Assembly (NCBI GenBank): GCA_025890175.1 | Contig: JANPYM010000008.1 | Coordinates: forward strand, 1,107,337 to 1,171,336 | Length of the DNA stretch: 64,000 nucleotides | From: Ciborinia camelliae | Taxonomy: Eukaryota > Ascomycota > Leotiomycetes > Helotiales > Sclerotiniaceae | Direction: 5' to 3' | In this document: positions 11,298-22,104 of the stretch, piece by piece | How positions within the stretch are numbered: the first letter of the stretch is position 1 | Layout of the letters: every line of letters starts with the position of its first letter | The notes under the pieces: generated by a model | The model's input: the letters and a program-made list of their open reading frames with translations, nothing else | The model's database searches: none | What the model was told of the DNA's origin: nothing | Made by a program: the position numbers and the translations under genes

Positions 11298-11670
11298 TGG
11301 GGTTGCGCAATCTTACTAATTGAAAAGAGACAATGAAACTGGCTTGTCGTTTTATTGCATCTCAGACATTGGCACTTAATCAATGTCCGTGACAAGATTG
11401 TACATTCAAAAGTTATATACCAACAATTTCAGACGAGTGTCTTTCAATGCCCAAGCTCCAGTTGAAGGTTCTCATTCTTATAAGTTTTAAGTATATTTCA
11501 ATGTAAGAAGAAAAACTTGGGCATTCAAAACTCCTATTATCAGAACTTTAGACGAGTGTCTCTCAATGTCCAAAATTTCGTCCACCAATCATTTGTTTCG
11601 TCCTGCAGAAAATTCCACTTACTCATCTTGCCATATTGTTGAATTAATGGAAAGCTCAGTAAAATAGTTA

Positions 11671-11964
11671 TCATGACACACGCACACTCATGCATATCGG
11701 TTTTTTATGACTATGGCTCATATTTCGTTCCGAGATTCTGCACCGAGTAGATACCACCAGACCAGCTCCAGTCAGATATTCTCGCTTTCGGCGATTGGCT
11801 TTGGCGATGCTCTCATAAATATTCAAAAGAAACAGCCGAAAGTATTCCTGTTCCTGTTGGGAGATGGGGATGTTATCGAGGATGGTGGATACGGTCATTT
11901 TCCCCCTTTCTCTTGGGTTAAAGAAGAGGATGACCTCCACTAGGAGATTTGATGAAGAAATCAT
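11671..11964 (-). CDS. Possible small hypothetical protein
   Basis: 97 codons from a true ATG (11964), with C-ending codons (ATC, CTC, AAC) in the middle that look coding. The central part (ISQQEQEYFRLFLLNIYESIAKANRRKR) would form an amphipathic helix. I recognise no domain, and the gene may be an exon or fragment of something larger. Low confidence. Confidence 0.25.
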   Translation of the reverse strand: MISSSNLLVEVILFFNPRERGKMTVSTILDNIPISQQEQEYFRLFLLNIYESIAKANRRKREYLTGAGLVVSTRCRISERNMSHSHKKPICMSVRVS

Positions 11965-12589
11965 CTCGTATATTCTTCACACTGGAATTCCAGCGAATAA
12001 TTCGACCCTGTTGTACCAACTTGTGTCGGCTACATAGTGGTGATATTGTACTACAGTACTGGTACACCAGTGAGTGCAGTACCCTAGCTTCTCATACCGC
12101 GCATGAGTCAATGTGGGAGAATCAGCTCCAACTTGCAAAAACCTCCCTCGTCCTCGGCATCAATTGTTCGATACCCCAAAAACACGACGATATCCCGAAC
12201 AGTAGCAGAAGAATGGCACAAAAACATGCACACAGTATAAATTCCACAATAATCGGTTACTACCATCCATCAAAATGCACGGTCTAGTCGGGGTGGATCT
12301 GGACTCGCTTGACCCCTGATAAGTTGATAACGGATCCTCATTTCCACACTTGACAGAAATTTCATCCACTTCATCCACATGTCTTGGCCTCCACCGCTGC
12401 TCCGCACCACCATCCACCTACCTACTCCGTACCGAGTCCTCGACCCATTACAAAGTGGAAATATCCACATGCAGCCGTGAAAGAATTTGGTGTGAAAAAG
12501 AAATGCAAAAAGAAGAACTCGGTATTCTACAAGCTTGCTTCGAGCAAATGCTTCGCAGAGGTTGAAAAAATGGAAATGCAAAAAGATAT
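11965..12589. other. Intergenic region near tRNA-Ser
   Basis: I see no supported gene. Short inverted motifs built from gtactgg/ccagtac occur near 12050-12075. The T-rich minus-strand sequence just left of 12590 (complement of aaaaagatat) is the likely Pol III terminator of the tRNA. Confidence 0.4.
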
Positions 12590-12670
12590 CGACGTCGGCA
12601 TGATTCGAACATGCGCCCCCGAAAGGAATTGATTTCTAGTCAATCACGTTAACCACTCCGTCACGACGCC
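12590..12670 (-). tRNA. tRNA-Ser(AGA), copy 1
   Basis: 81 nt, identical by eye to the copy at 35272-35352. The acceptor stem GGCGTCG pairs with CGACGTC and is followed by discriminator G. The anticodon stem ATTGA/TCAAT encloses loop CTAGAAA, giving anticodon AGA (plus-strand tct at 12635-12637). There is a long variable arm typical of serine tRNA, and T arm GCATG-TTCGAAT-CATGC. There is no intron and no encoded CCA. A T run follows the 3' end. Confidence 0.95.
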
Positions 12671-13222
12671 TTTCCTGATTTGTTGAAGATTAGCCAGCCA
12701 TTGAGGTATATATCCCCACAAAGATCCCGCCGACTAAACCTTAAAGAGCACCATTTGTGCACTGTCGACTTTCAGTAAACGGGAAGTACATAGGACATGA
12801 CCAACTATATCGCGAGGAAAGACATCCTCAATTATACAAGTATATAATGAATTCTCGTAGCAAGTTGCTGCAGCATGTCTTGTAATAAGTTGCACGCATT
12901 CGATGTATTTGAACTATGTTATTCTCTTCAATCTGCGTTGGATGGGAATGGTCAAAAAATGGATTTGGGTTGATACCATTATGATTGCAATTCTTCCACT
13001 GATAGCTGTTGTATCCATTAACCCATGCCATTGCTATTACTTACTTCCTCGCCGATCTCCGAGTTCATATTTCGTTACTTTTTGTCTTCGTTATTTCATT
13101 ATCCGTTCCTTCATTAACCCCCCCATCTCAAAAATACCGTTATAAAAACCAATTCATATCATTTCCACACTCATCCTACATCAACGCCTTCATCGCTCGC
13201 AGCACTCCCTATCCCTGACTCC
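12671..13222. other. Intergenic spacer between tRNA-Ser and cyanamide hydratase
   Basis: I see no gene or repeat. It contains the upstream flank of the tRNA and the 3' region of the hydratase gene. Confidence 0.5.
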
Positions 13223-14029
13223 TCACTCCCACTTCTGCATCAACTTATTCTCCATCACTCCATCCGGAAAATCCTTCACCCCCAAATGCGTCGTATGAGC
13301 CCAGGGTTTCAGACCATTTTCCTGCTGAATAGTATGCGCGAAACATCTGCCTATTAGCACCATATAGTTAGCAAGAGCATCTATATAAAAGATAAAGGCC
13401 AAAAAAAACATACTCCACCCCAATCTCGGCCACTCCTTTACCACATTCTCAATAGTCCCTACATCTACCAATTGTGGATTCATCCCAATATTATCAAAAA
13501 CCGTCGCCAACTGCACCAACCCGCCAACCCTCGTCTGCGTCCCTACCTCTCCCAAATCCTGATGTCGGATGATTCCCTCCACAACCAATTCTCTCTGTTC
13601 CCTCTCAGCGCCCGCATCGCGCAATACTCCATCCGCAATAAACCCACCATAAAATTCAAAACTCATGAGCGTTTCTTGCAAATGTTTGGGTACGGTGCCG
13701 ATATCGTGGAGAAGAGCTGTTAGAGCATAACTTTCCAAAAACTTACTTGACGCATCGATGGAAGTCCAGTTGGGGAATGCATGCACGAGAATAGCGACAC
13801 CATAGTGGTACACGCGCATAGAGTGGTGGAAAGTTTCTTTGGGTAATTCCTCCCTCGCATATTCTTGAACGCTCTTTACGAGGGAGGAAGTTGGGAACGG
13901 TAGATCGGTTATTTTGAGGGCTGAGGCGGGTTTATCGGCAGAAGGAGATGATTGCACAAGAATGGAGAGAGAGGCAGGAACGGGGGTCCAGCCGTATGAT
14001 TCAATTGCGCGCTGGCGTTCGTAGGTCAT
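13223..14029 (-). CDS. Cyanamide hydratase / DDI2-type HD-domain hydrolase
   Basis: Two exons: 14029-13414 and 13350-13223. The 63-bp intron 13351-13413 (gtatg..aatag) is in frame, so an unspliced reading would add 21 hydrophobic residues between GW and RCF. The spliced product is 247 aa, the usual family length. HD metal-binding residues are visible: H68/H69 in FHHSMRVYHYG, H108-D109 in LLHDIGT, H156 in RHQDLG, and D179 in TVFDNIG. The C terminus NGLKPWAHTTHLG is characteristic. Known family activity is zinc-dependent hydration of cyanamide to urea, as in Myrothecium Cah and yeast Ddi2/3. The natural substrate in most fungi is uncertain. The protein is soluble, with no targeting signal. Confidence 0.9.
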   Translation of the reverse strand: MTYERQRAIESYGWTPVPASLSILVQSSPSADKPASALKITDLPFPTSSLVKSVQEYAREELPKETFHHSMRVYHYGVAILVHAFPNWTSIDASSKFLESYALTALLHDIGTVPKHLQETLMSFEFYGGFIADGVLRDAGAEREQRELVVEGIIRHQDLGEVGTQTRVGGLVQLATVFDNIGMNPQLVDVGTIENVVKEWPRLGWSMFFLAFIFYIDALANYMVLIGRCFAHTIQQENGLKPWAHTTHLGVKDFPDGVMENKLMQKWE

Positions 14030-14578
14030 GGTTTGTATTAATTGGGTTTGATGGCTGGAGTTGTTTGTATGTGTGTATGCGTGTATTTGATGAGTTAATT
14101 AGTTGATGACATGTAGAGTGAAGAAAATAGTAGGTATCAGTTGAAGAGAGGGGAAGCTCGCATTCTTATGAACAAACGGAATGAATGGAATGAGGGGCAT
14201 AAAGTTCTAGAAACCAACCCTCATCCACCGATTCCCCGATTCGCTGCTCTGCTTTACACAAGCAATCTGTAGCCTATATGCTGACGGCTTACAAACGAGC
14301 ATTCCCAGGCCCTTCTGTTAAATCATATTGGTTGGTTGCTCATTTGAATTTATCCGGCATCGATATCATTTCCATTTTCATGTTGTGTAATCTAACTCAC
14401 TCACTCACTATTTCAAGGCTAGAGTTCAACGTTATAGTACATACCTCTACAAAGCTAAAGCCAAAGCTACCCCACATTCCGTCATCCCACCTCGTCCCAC
14501 TAGACCAAACCCCGGAACCCCAGAACCCCAGAACCCCAGAACCCCAGGGGTTTTATCCGCAGTCAGCCGTAACATGTA
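14030..14578. other. Upstream region of cyanamide hydratase up to the AT block
   Basis: Promoter side of the hydratase gene. A short tandem repeat of ccccagaa lies at about 14511-14547, just outside the AT-rich block. No gene is supported. Confidence 0.5.
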
Positions 14579-14720
14579 GTAATAGTCGGCGTGGGCTCCT
14601 ACCTACGTCCCTACGGTAATTGATGTATTTAATTAAGGATTTTTATTTAATTAAAAATTCTAAATAAATATTAATACATTCCAAAATCGAATATACAAAA
14701 TATAAAGCTATTTATATTTT
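14579..14720 (+). repeat. Left terminal inverted repeat of the AT block
   Basis: Matches the reverse complement of about 30470-30616, starting with gtaata[g/a]tcggcgtggg and running through tttttatttaattaaaaatt. A flanking TA (14577-14578) is matched only by CA on the right, so a TA duplication is possible but not shown. Confidence 0.75.
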
Positions 14721-15047
14721 ATGTATATATATATAAATCAAAATCTTTAGATTTATATTTTTTGCTTATATATATTTATAAGCTTTAAATATCAAAAAAT
14801 AAAGATTAAATATATAAATTTTTAAAAAAGTTTTATAAAATTAATAAAATCAATAATAAAATTAAAAATGAAAATAATATATATATTTTAATTTTAATTA
14901 AAATTAATTTTTGAATTTTTATTTCTTTTTTTCTTTTATTTATTTTATTATTTATTTATATCCTTTTAAAATTTTTGATATTTTTATTAAACAAACTTTT
15001 TTTTTCAGTTTTTTTATATCGAAAACGATTTTGCAAAATTATATAAT

Positions 15048-15209
15048 TGTTGGATAAATCACGTGCCTACGGCACCCCCGCGCTACGGCGCTAGCATGCG
15101 CTAGCGGGCATATATAGTTGATCTATAGCATAGTTTTTTAGAGCTTCGAGCCAAATACACTGCATACTATAGTACATTTGTTTCTCCATCGCCTATAGTA
15201 ATTCCAACA
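15048..15209 (-). mobile_element. Solo LTR, Copia-like family B
   Basis: On the minus strand it begins TGTTGGAATTAC and ends GATTTATCCAACA (TG..CA). It is flanked by a perfect 5-bp duplication ATAAT (15043-15047 and 15210-15214). It shares its sequence with the LTRs at 21785-21912 and 29584-29790 but keeps more G and C. The length is 162 bp. It probably arose by recombination between the LTRs of a full element. Confidence 0.88.
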
Positions 15210-15325
15210 ATAATATAATATTAAATAATTCGAAAAAACTTTTCAATTTAAAATTAATTATTTTAATAAAAAGATTATTAATATTATAAAAAAATTTGGA
15301 ATATTAAATATATATAAAATGTTTT

Positions 15326-15481
15326 TGTCAGAGGTTAAACAACTTTACCACTGCGCCACAAAAGCGTGGAGTATTCCAGATTGTTCTGGAATAGTTGTTC
15401 TACTATATGAACCCTGTCAGGTGCAGGGATCCACACCGTGGACTACCCTATGGACCCACCCAATGGATCCACACCGTGACA
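15326..15481 (-). mobile_element. Solo LTR, Gypsy-like (TGTCA..TGACA)
   Basis: 156 bp bounded by tgtcagagg and ccgtgaca, with a perfect 5-bp target duplication GTTTT on both sides (15321-15325 and 15482-15486). On the minus strand it starts TGTCACGGTGTGGATCC. Near its left end it contains a tRNA A-box-like stretch (minus-strand GGCGCAGTGGTAAAG). The orientation is assumed from the TGTCAC start. No internal region remains. Confidence 0.82.
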
Positions 15482-15727
15482 GTTTTAAACTTAATATAAA
15501 AATAAAGATTGAAAAATTATATATCAAATAAATAATAATTGTTTTTTATTATTATTTTTTGAAAAAATAAAAAATATTAAAAACTATATTTTAAATTAAT
15601 ATTTAAATAATTTATTTGCAAATTAGGAAATAATTGAAATTATAATTATAAAAATTCTAAAAAATAAAGAATTTATCAATCAAAATTTTAATATTTTATA
15701 TAAAATAAAGATTAGTTTTTTTAAAAT

Positions 15728-16223
15728 TGTTGTATTTTTAATTAAATATATAATACCTATCTCTTAATTAATTATATAATTAATTATATAATTTATTTAT
15801 TTAATTAAATATATTAATTAATTAATTAAATAATTAATAAATTATATATTTATTTAATTATACAGGGTATAATTAAATGTACGGTACGGTAGTACGAACT
15901 ACGCGAACACGTGCCTAGTACGATCATTCGAATCGTACAGGGTTCTTTCAGAATTCGAAACGCCGCATTAGGAAAGGTCGATTCTTTGTTCGAATTTCAG
16001 TTGGAAAAAGCAATATAGTGGGGCATTTCATTTTCGATACTATGATTTTCAATCAATATAATCAATAGAATCAAAATACTATTCTACTGTATATATATAT
16101 ATAATATAATACGCTTATCTCTTATTTAATTAATTAATCGTGATCTAGAACCTAGCCTACGTTCCCTGCGCCACGCATATACCCCTGCATATGCGTAGCA
16201 TGTGACCTGTACGACTTGCAACA
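15728..16223 (+). repeat. 5' LTR of the young Copia-type element
   Basis: 496 bp, TGTTG..CAACA. Its left half is TTAATTA-rich. Its right half is GC-balanced (15870-16070 and 16139-16223) with motifs such as gtacggtacggtagtacg and the inverted tgcgccacgcatat/atatgcgtagca. Identical by eye to 21044-21539. Confidence 0.95.
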
Positions 16224-16235
16224 GGTTATGAGCCC
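16224..16235 (+). other. Primer-binding site, half-tRNA-iMet type
   Basis: ggttatgagccc starts at the first base after the 5' LTR. Its complement gggctcataacc matches the anticodon stem-loop of fungal initiator tRNA-Met rather than the tRNA 3' end. This is the arrangement known from Copia. Confidence 0.8.
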
Positions 16236-16379
16236 GGTTCCTAGGCTATATAGGCCTGGCTCCCCTGTAGGCTAAGGAGATCCCGGTATATCGATTCAAA
16301 ATCGATTCTAATAGGTCGATTTCATTAAATTCCATCGAATTTTATAAGAGATATCTCGAAAAAACGAATTATATATTGA

Positions 16380-17275
16380 TTCGAATCGCGAAACCTAGTT
16401 CGAACCCTAGTTCGAATCCAATCGAACCCTAGTTCGAATCCAATCGAACCCTAGTTCGAATCCAATCGAACCCTAGTTCGAATCCTAGTTCGAATCCAAT
16501 CGCGATCCTAGTTCAGATTCATCTGCCAATCGAATCTGACCCGATTCCGAATCGTATTTCGGCCCCTGAACCTACGATTCCGAATCGAATTCGGCCCCTG
16601 AACCTACGATTCCGATTCGTATTTCGGCCCCTGAACCTACGATTCCGATTCGTATTTCGATACCGAACGAACCGAACCCACTTTTATACAAGGGTTGGAG
16701 GAATTGAAGGGATTAAGTGGAACGGCATTTTAAAGCCCGACCACTAGAATCTATTATACGATTAGATCGATTAGATCGATTAGATCGATTAGATCGATTA
16801 GATCGATTAGATCGATTAAATCGATTAGATCGATTATATAATTAGATCGATTCTACGATTAAATCGATTATATAAATTATATGATTCAATCGATTATATA
16901 ACTAAATCGATTATATGAATTATATAATTAAATCGATTATATAAATTATATGATTCAATCGATTGTATAACTAAATCGATTATATGAATTATATAATTAA
17001 ATCGATTATATAAATTATATGATTAAATCGATTATATAACTAAATCGATTATATAAATTATATAATTAAATCGATTATATAAATTATATAATTAAATCGA
17101 TTATATAAATTATATAATTAAATCGATTATATAAATTATATAATTAAATCGATTATATAAATTATATGATTAAATCGATTATATGAATTATATGATTAAA
17201 TCGATTATATAACTTAATCGATTATATAAATTATATAATTAAATCGATTATACGATTAGATCGATTAGAGATTTA
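16380..17275 (+). repeat. Tandem arrays in the 5' internal region
   Basis: Three arrays follow one another: a ~22-bp unit built on ccctagttcgaatccaatcg (about 16388-16505); a ~33-bp unit containing tttcggcccctgaacctacg (about 16545-16660); and short gattagatcgatt and aaatcgattatataaattat units (about 16750-17260). The gattcgaat/tcgatt theme connects them. Confidence 0.88.
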
Positions 17276-17459
17276 ATCTTTATATATATATATATATATA
17301 TTTATATAATATTAGCGTATTTAGAATTTCGATTTATAGTTAAATCGATTTTTATTAATCTTGCTTTTAAATTTTTATTGATTTTATTTAAAAGTTTTAA
17401 TTAAATTTTAATTAAAAGTTTAATTTCAATTTAATTATAATATTATTTTATAGTATTAA

Positions 17460-17625
17460 ACCCTGAGGCCTGCGTCCCTAAGACTAAACCTAATTGAGCG
17501 TATAAAATTAGGTCCCTAGACGCTATATCTGTACGATTACGTCATCCATAGCGGATGGTATAGCAATATATCTTATACCAAGGTGCCCTAGCTTAATATT
17601 TATTTAAGAGGTGGCTGGTTTATAT
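17460..17625. other. GC-balanced island inside the young element
   Basis: Unique-looking island between AT arrays, with short inverted motifs (catccatagcggatgg; taggtccctaga). No open frame. It might be packaging or regulatory RNA of the element, but that is only inference. Confidence 0.35.
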
Positions 17626-17668
17626 TGAAATAATATTATTATTTAACTTTAAGTTTTTATTTATGAAT

Positions 17669-18825
17669 TAATTAGTTTAAAAATATTAATTGATTCTAAA
17701 GCATTAATTAATTAGTTTAAAAATATTAATTAATTTGAAAAATTGATTAATATAAAAATACTAATTAATATAGAAAATGCTAATTAATATAAAAAAGCTA
17801 ATTAATATAAGAATATTAATTAGTTTAAAAATATTAATTGATTCTAAAGCATTAATTAATTAGTTTAAAAATATTAATTAATTTGAAAAATTGATTAATA
17901 TAAAAATACTAATTAATATAGAAAATGCTAATTAATATAAAAAAGCTAATTAATATAAGAATATTAATTAGTTTAAAAATATTAATTGATTCTAAAGCAT
18001 TAATTAATTAGTTTAAAAATATTAATTAATTTGAAAAATTGATTAATATAAAAATACTAATTAATATAGAAAATGCTAATTAATATAAAAAAGCTAATTA
18101 ATATAAGAATATTAATTAGTTTAAAAATATTAATTAATTTTAAAGCATTAATTAATTAGTTTAAAAATATTAATTAATTTGAAAAATTGATTAATATGAA
18201 AATACTAATTAATATAGAAAATGCTAATTAATATAAAAAAAGCTAATTAATATAAGAATATTAATTAGTTTAAAAATATTAATTAATTTTAAAGCATTAT
18301 TTAATTAGTTTAAAAATATTAATTAATTTGAAAAATTGATTAATATGAAAATACTAATTAATATAGAAAATGCTAATTAATATAAAAAAGCTAATTAATA
18401 TAAGAATATTAATTAGTTTAAAAATATTAATTAATTTTAAAGCATTATTTAATTAGTTTAAAAATATTAATTAATTTGAAAAATTGATTAATATAAAAAT
18501 ACTAATTAATATAGAAAATGCTAATTAATATAAAAAAGCTAATTAATATAAGAATATTAATTAGTTTAAAAATATTAATTAATTTTAAAGCATTAATTAA
18601 TTAGTTTAAAAATATTAATTAATTTGAAAAATTGATTAATATAAAAATACTAATTAATATAGAAAATGCTAATTAATATAAAAAAGCTAATTAATATGAG
18701 AATATTAATTAGTTTAAAAATATTAATTAATTTTAAAGCATTATTTAATTAGTTTAAAAATATTAATTAATTTGAAAAATTGATTAATATAAAGATACTA
18801 ATTAATAAAAATAGTGCTAATTAAT
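17669..18825 (+). repeat. 148-bp satellite-like tandem array (~8 copies)
   Basis: The landmark tagtttaaaaatattaatt followed by gattctaaagc (or its attttaaagc variant) recurs at 17673, 17821, 17969, 18117, 18266, 18414, 18562 and 18710. The spacings are 148, 148, 148, 149, 148, 148 and 148 bp. Copies differ by a few transitions. The unit itself is built of degenerate TTAATTA motifs. The array lies within the transposable internal region. Confidence 0.95.
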
Positions 18826-20500
18826 GATTTATATTAAAATCATCATCATAATGATTTAAATCAAAATAATAATTAAAATAATGATTTATATTATAATCAT
18901 GATCAAAATAATGATTTAAATCAAAATAATAATTAAAATAAATGATTTATATTAAAATTATAATCAAAATAATGATTCGAATCAAAATAATGATTTATAT
19001 TAAAATCATAATCAATATAATGATTTAAATTAAAATAATAATTTAAATCAAAATAATAATGATTCAAATCAAAATAAATAATTGATTAATTTTATATTAA
19101 TTAATTATAATATTTAAAATAGATTTTTTTGTGTATTTTAAATACATTGCAATTAATTAATTAATTTTCTATTAATTAATTATAATATTTAAAATAAAGC
19201 TTTTATTTTATATATTAAATGATTGCAAAAAATTAATTATAAGATTTAAAATACATTTTTTTATAATATTTTAAATATATTGCGATTAATTAATTAATTT
19301 TATATTGATTAATTATAATAATAAAAATAAAGCTTTTATTTTATATTAAATAATCGCAATGAATTAATTATGATTTATATTATAATCATAATCAAAATGA
19401 TTTAAATTAAAATAATGATTTAAATCAAAATAAATAATTAATTAATTTTATATTAATTAATTAATTATGATATTTAAAATAGATTTTTTTATGTATTTTA
19501 AATATATTATAACATTTAAAATACATTTTTTATAATATTTTAAATATATTGCGATTAATTAATTAATTTTATATTAATTAATTATAATATTTAAAATAAA
19601 GCTTTTATTTTATATTAAATGATCGCAATGAATTAATTATGATTTATATTATAATTATAATTAAAATGATTTAAATCAAAATAATGATTTAAATAGTTAA
19701 TAATTAATTAATTTTATATTAATTAATTATAATATTTAAAATAGATTTTTTTGTGTATTTTAAATACATTATAACATTTAAAATACATTTTTTATAATAT
19801 TTGAAATATATTGCGATTAATTAATTAATTTTATATTGATTAATTATAATATTTTATATTAAATGATCGCAATGAATTAATTATAATTTATATTATAATC
19901 ATAATCATAATGATTTAAATCAAAATAATTAATTAATTAATTTTATATTAATTAATTATAATATTTAAAATAGATTTTTTAATGTATTTTAAATATATTA
20001 TAACATTTAAAATACATTTTTTATAATATTTTAAATATATTGCGATTAATTAATTAATTTTATATTAATTAATTATAATATTTAAAATAAAGCTTTTATT
20101 TTATATTAAATGATCGCAATGAATTAATTATAATATTTAAAATAGATTTTTTTTGTGTATTTTAAATACATTATAACATTTAAAATACATTTTTTATAAT
20201 ATTTTAAATATATTGCGATTAATTAATTAATTTTATATTAATTAATTATAATATTTAAAATAAAGCTTTTATTTTATATTAAATGATCGCAATGAATTAA
20301 TTATGATTTATATTATAATTATAATTAAAATGATTTAAATCAAAATAATGATTTAAATAGTTAATAATTAATTAATTTTATATTAATTAATTATAATATT
20401 TAAAATAGATTTTTTTGTGTATTTTAAATACATTATAACATTTAAAATACATTTTTTATAATATTTTAAATATATTGCGATTAATTATTTAATTTTATAT
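18826..20500 (+). repeat. Irregular AT-rich higher-order repeats
   Basis: The first part alternates aatgatttaaatcaaaataa-type units. Then about six copies of a larger module follow (landmark tgtattttaaata at roughly 19131, 19491, 19751, 19980, 20150 and 20415), with segments ttgcgattaattaatt and aaagcttttatttta. Spacing varies from about 170 to 360 bp. Confidence 0.8.
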
Positions 20501-20624
20501 TGAAGAATCGCAATAAATTAGTTAATTATAATATTGAAAATATATATTTTTATAATATTTTAAATATATTGTAATTGATTAATTAATTTATATTAATTAA
20601 TTATATTTTATAATAAGAGCAAAT

Positions 20625-20741
20625 ATATATCTAAACGCTATTATTATATTAAAAATTTAATTAAAGATGGTTTAACTAAACCATTGGATAAAATAAAATT
20701 ATTTAAATTAATTGATTCAATTTGGCAATTAATTAATAAAT
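20625..20741 (+). pseudogene. Copia RNase H C-terminal remnant
   Basis: A short frame reads SKYISKRYYYIKNLI directly joined to KDGLTKPLDKIKLFKLI and ends at TAA 20739-20741. Copia polyproteins have an SKHIDxRYHFIRE-type segment and, about 20 residues later, ADxLTKPL. Here the intervening part is missing, so the element descends from a Copia pol with an internal deletion. It sits about 300 bp upstream of the 3' LTR, its expected place. Confidence 0.72.
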
Positions 20742-21043
20742 AAATAATAATGAAAAATAATGAATATATATAAATGAATATATATTAATGAAATTAATTG
20801 GATTAATTTTATTAATTCAATTATTAAAATTAATATTAAAAAGAATAAAATCAAAAGATTTTATTCTAAAAAATATTAATTTTCGAAATAAAATCGATAC
20901 TTATATATGCTATATATACGTATTTGTATTTTATTTTATTTCATTTTTATAAATTTATTTGAAATATTTATTTAATTTCATTTCATTTCATTTTATCTTA
21001 TTTTTTATTATTATTTTTTTAAGAGAAAGCTATTAAGGGGGCG

Positions 21044-21539
21044 TGTTGTATTTTTAATTAAATATATAATACCTATCTCTTAATTAATTATATAATTAAT
21101 TATATAATTTATTTATTTAATTAAATATATTAATTAATTAATTAAATAATTAATAAATTATATATTTATTTAATTATACAGGGTATAATTAAATGTACGG
21201 TACGGTAGTACGAACTACGCGAACACGTGCCTAGTACGATCATTCGAATCGTACAGGGTTCTTTCAGAATTCGAAACGCCGCATTAGGAAAGGTCGATTC
21301 TTTGTTCGAATTTCAGTTGGAAAAAGCAATATAGTGGGGCATTTCATTTTCGATACTATGATTTTCAATCAATATAATCAATAGAATCAAAATACTATTC
21401 TACTGTATATATATATATAATATAATACGCTTATCTCTTATTTAATTAATTAATCGTGATCTAGAACCTAGCCTACGTTCCCTGCGCCACGCATATACCC
21501 CTGCATATGCGTAGCATGTGACCTGTACGACTTGCAACA
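21044..21539 (+). repeat. 3' LTR of the young Copia-type element
   Basis: Identical by eye to the 5' LTR over 496 bp; preceded by the polypurine-like attaagggggcg and followed by the AAAAT target duplication. Confidence 0.95.
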
Positions 21540-21784
21540 AAAATATTATTTTTATAATATTAATATAAATAGATTTATGAAATCTTTATTATTTTTAATT
21601 ATATATATTATATTATTGAAATCCAATGTAATTTTAATTTGATCGAAAAACGATATATTTTTTAAACTTTTTTCTTTTCGAAATTTAATATATATAGGAA
21701 AGTAATCGAATTAATAAATTATTAGAAAAATCGATATACTAAGCTTTTTAATAATCCTTTTCAGAATATTTATAATAAAAGTAT

Positions 21785-21912
21785 TGTTGAAATCATTATG
21801 GGCGATGGAGAAACAAATGTATTATAGTATACAATATATTTGGCTTAAAGCTCTAAAAATTATATTATAAATTAATTATATATATCTGTTAATATATATT
21901 AACATTATAACA
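21785..21912 (+). repeat. 5' LTR of the old Copia-like element
   Basis: TGTTGAAATCATTATGGGCG.. shares ..gatggagaaacaaatgta.. with the solo LTR at 15048-15209. It is shorter and more AT-rich than its partner at 29584-29790. The right boundary is uncertain by a few bases. Confidence 0.72.
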
Positions 21913-22104
21913 CAAAAATACTGTAAATAATGGATTCGCAGAATCAAGTTCAATTTCAAAGTACCATGTTGATTACGTAATGATAGATATCTATGAGGGA
22001 GGCCATTTTCTGAAGATGTACCATTTTTAAAGGTCGCTTCTGAATGGTCATAATTATGCTCCGTATCTTTTAACTGGCTCGCGCTAAAGATCCCGGTCGC
22101 ATGC

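Larger units (their letters stand above)
15728..21539 (+). mobile_element. Young non-autonomous Copia-type LTR retrotransposon
   Basis: The direct repeats 15728-16223 and 21044-21539 are 496-bp LTRs (TGTTGTA..TTGCAACA) that appear identical base for base. A perfect 5-bp target duplication AAAAT flanks the element (15723-15727 and 21540-21544). Directly after the 5' LTR, ggttatgagccc is complementary to the anticodon arm of initiator tRNA-Met, the half-tRNA primer used by Copia-type elements. A purine tract (attaagggggcg) precedes the 3' LTR. The 4.8-kb internal region has no gag or pol; it consists of tandem arrays and a short RNase H C-terminal remnant at 20625-20741. It must depend on an autonomous partner. 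The LTR identity indicates recent insertion after the surrounding DNA had decayed. Confidence 0.93.

Noticed and set aside
13700..13760. Extra 33-bp intron in the cyanamide hydratase gene (gtaagt..ctaacag)
   Set aside because: It is too short for a fungal intron, and the retained residues align with the family (FPNW..LTALLHDIGT).
15728..21539. Centromere or tandem duplication as the explanation for the 496-bp direct repeats
   Set aside because: The TG..CA ends, primer site, purine tract and 5-bp target duplication fit an LTR element better.
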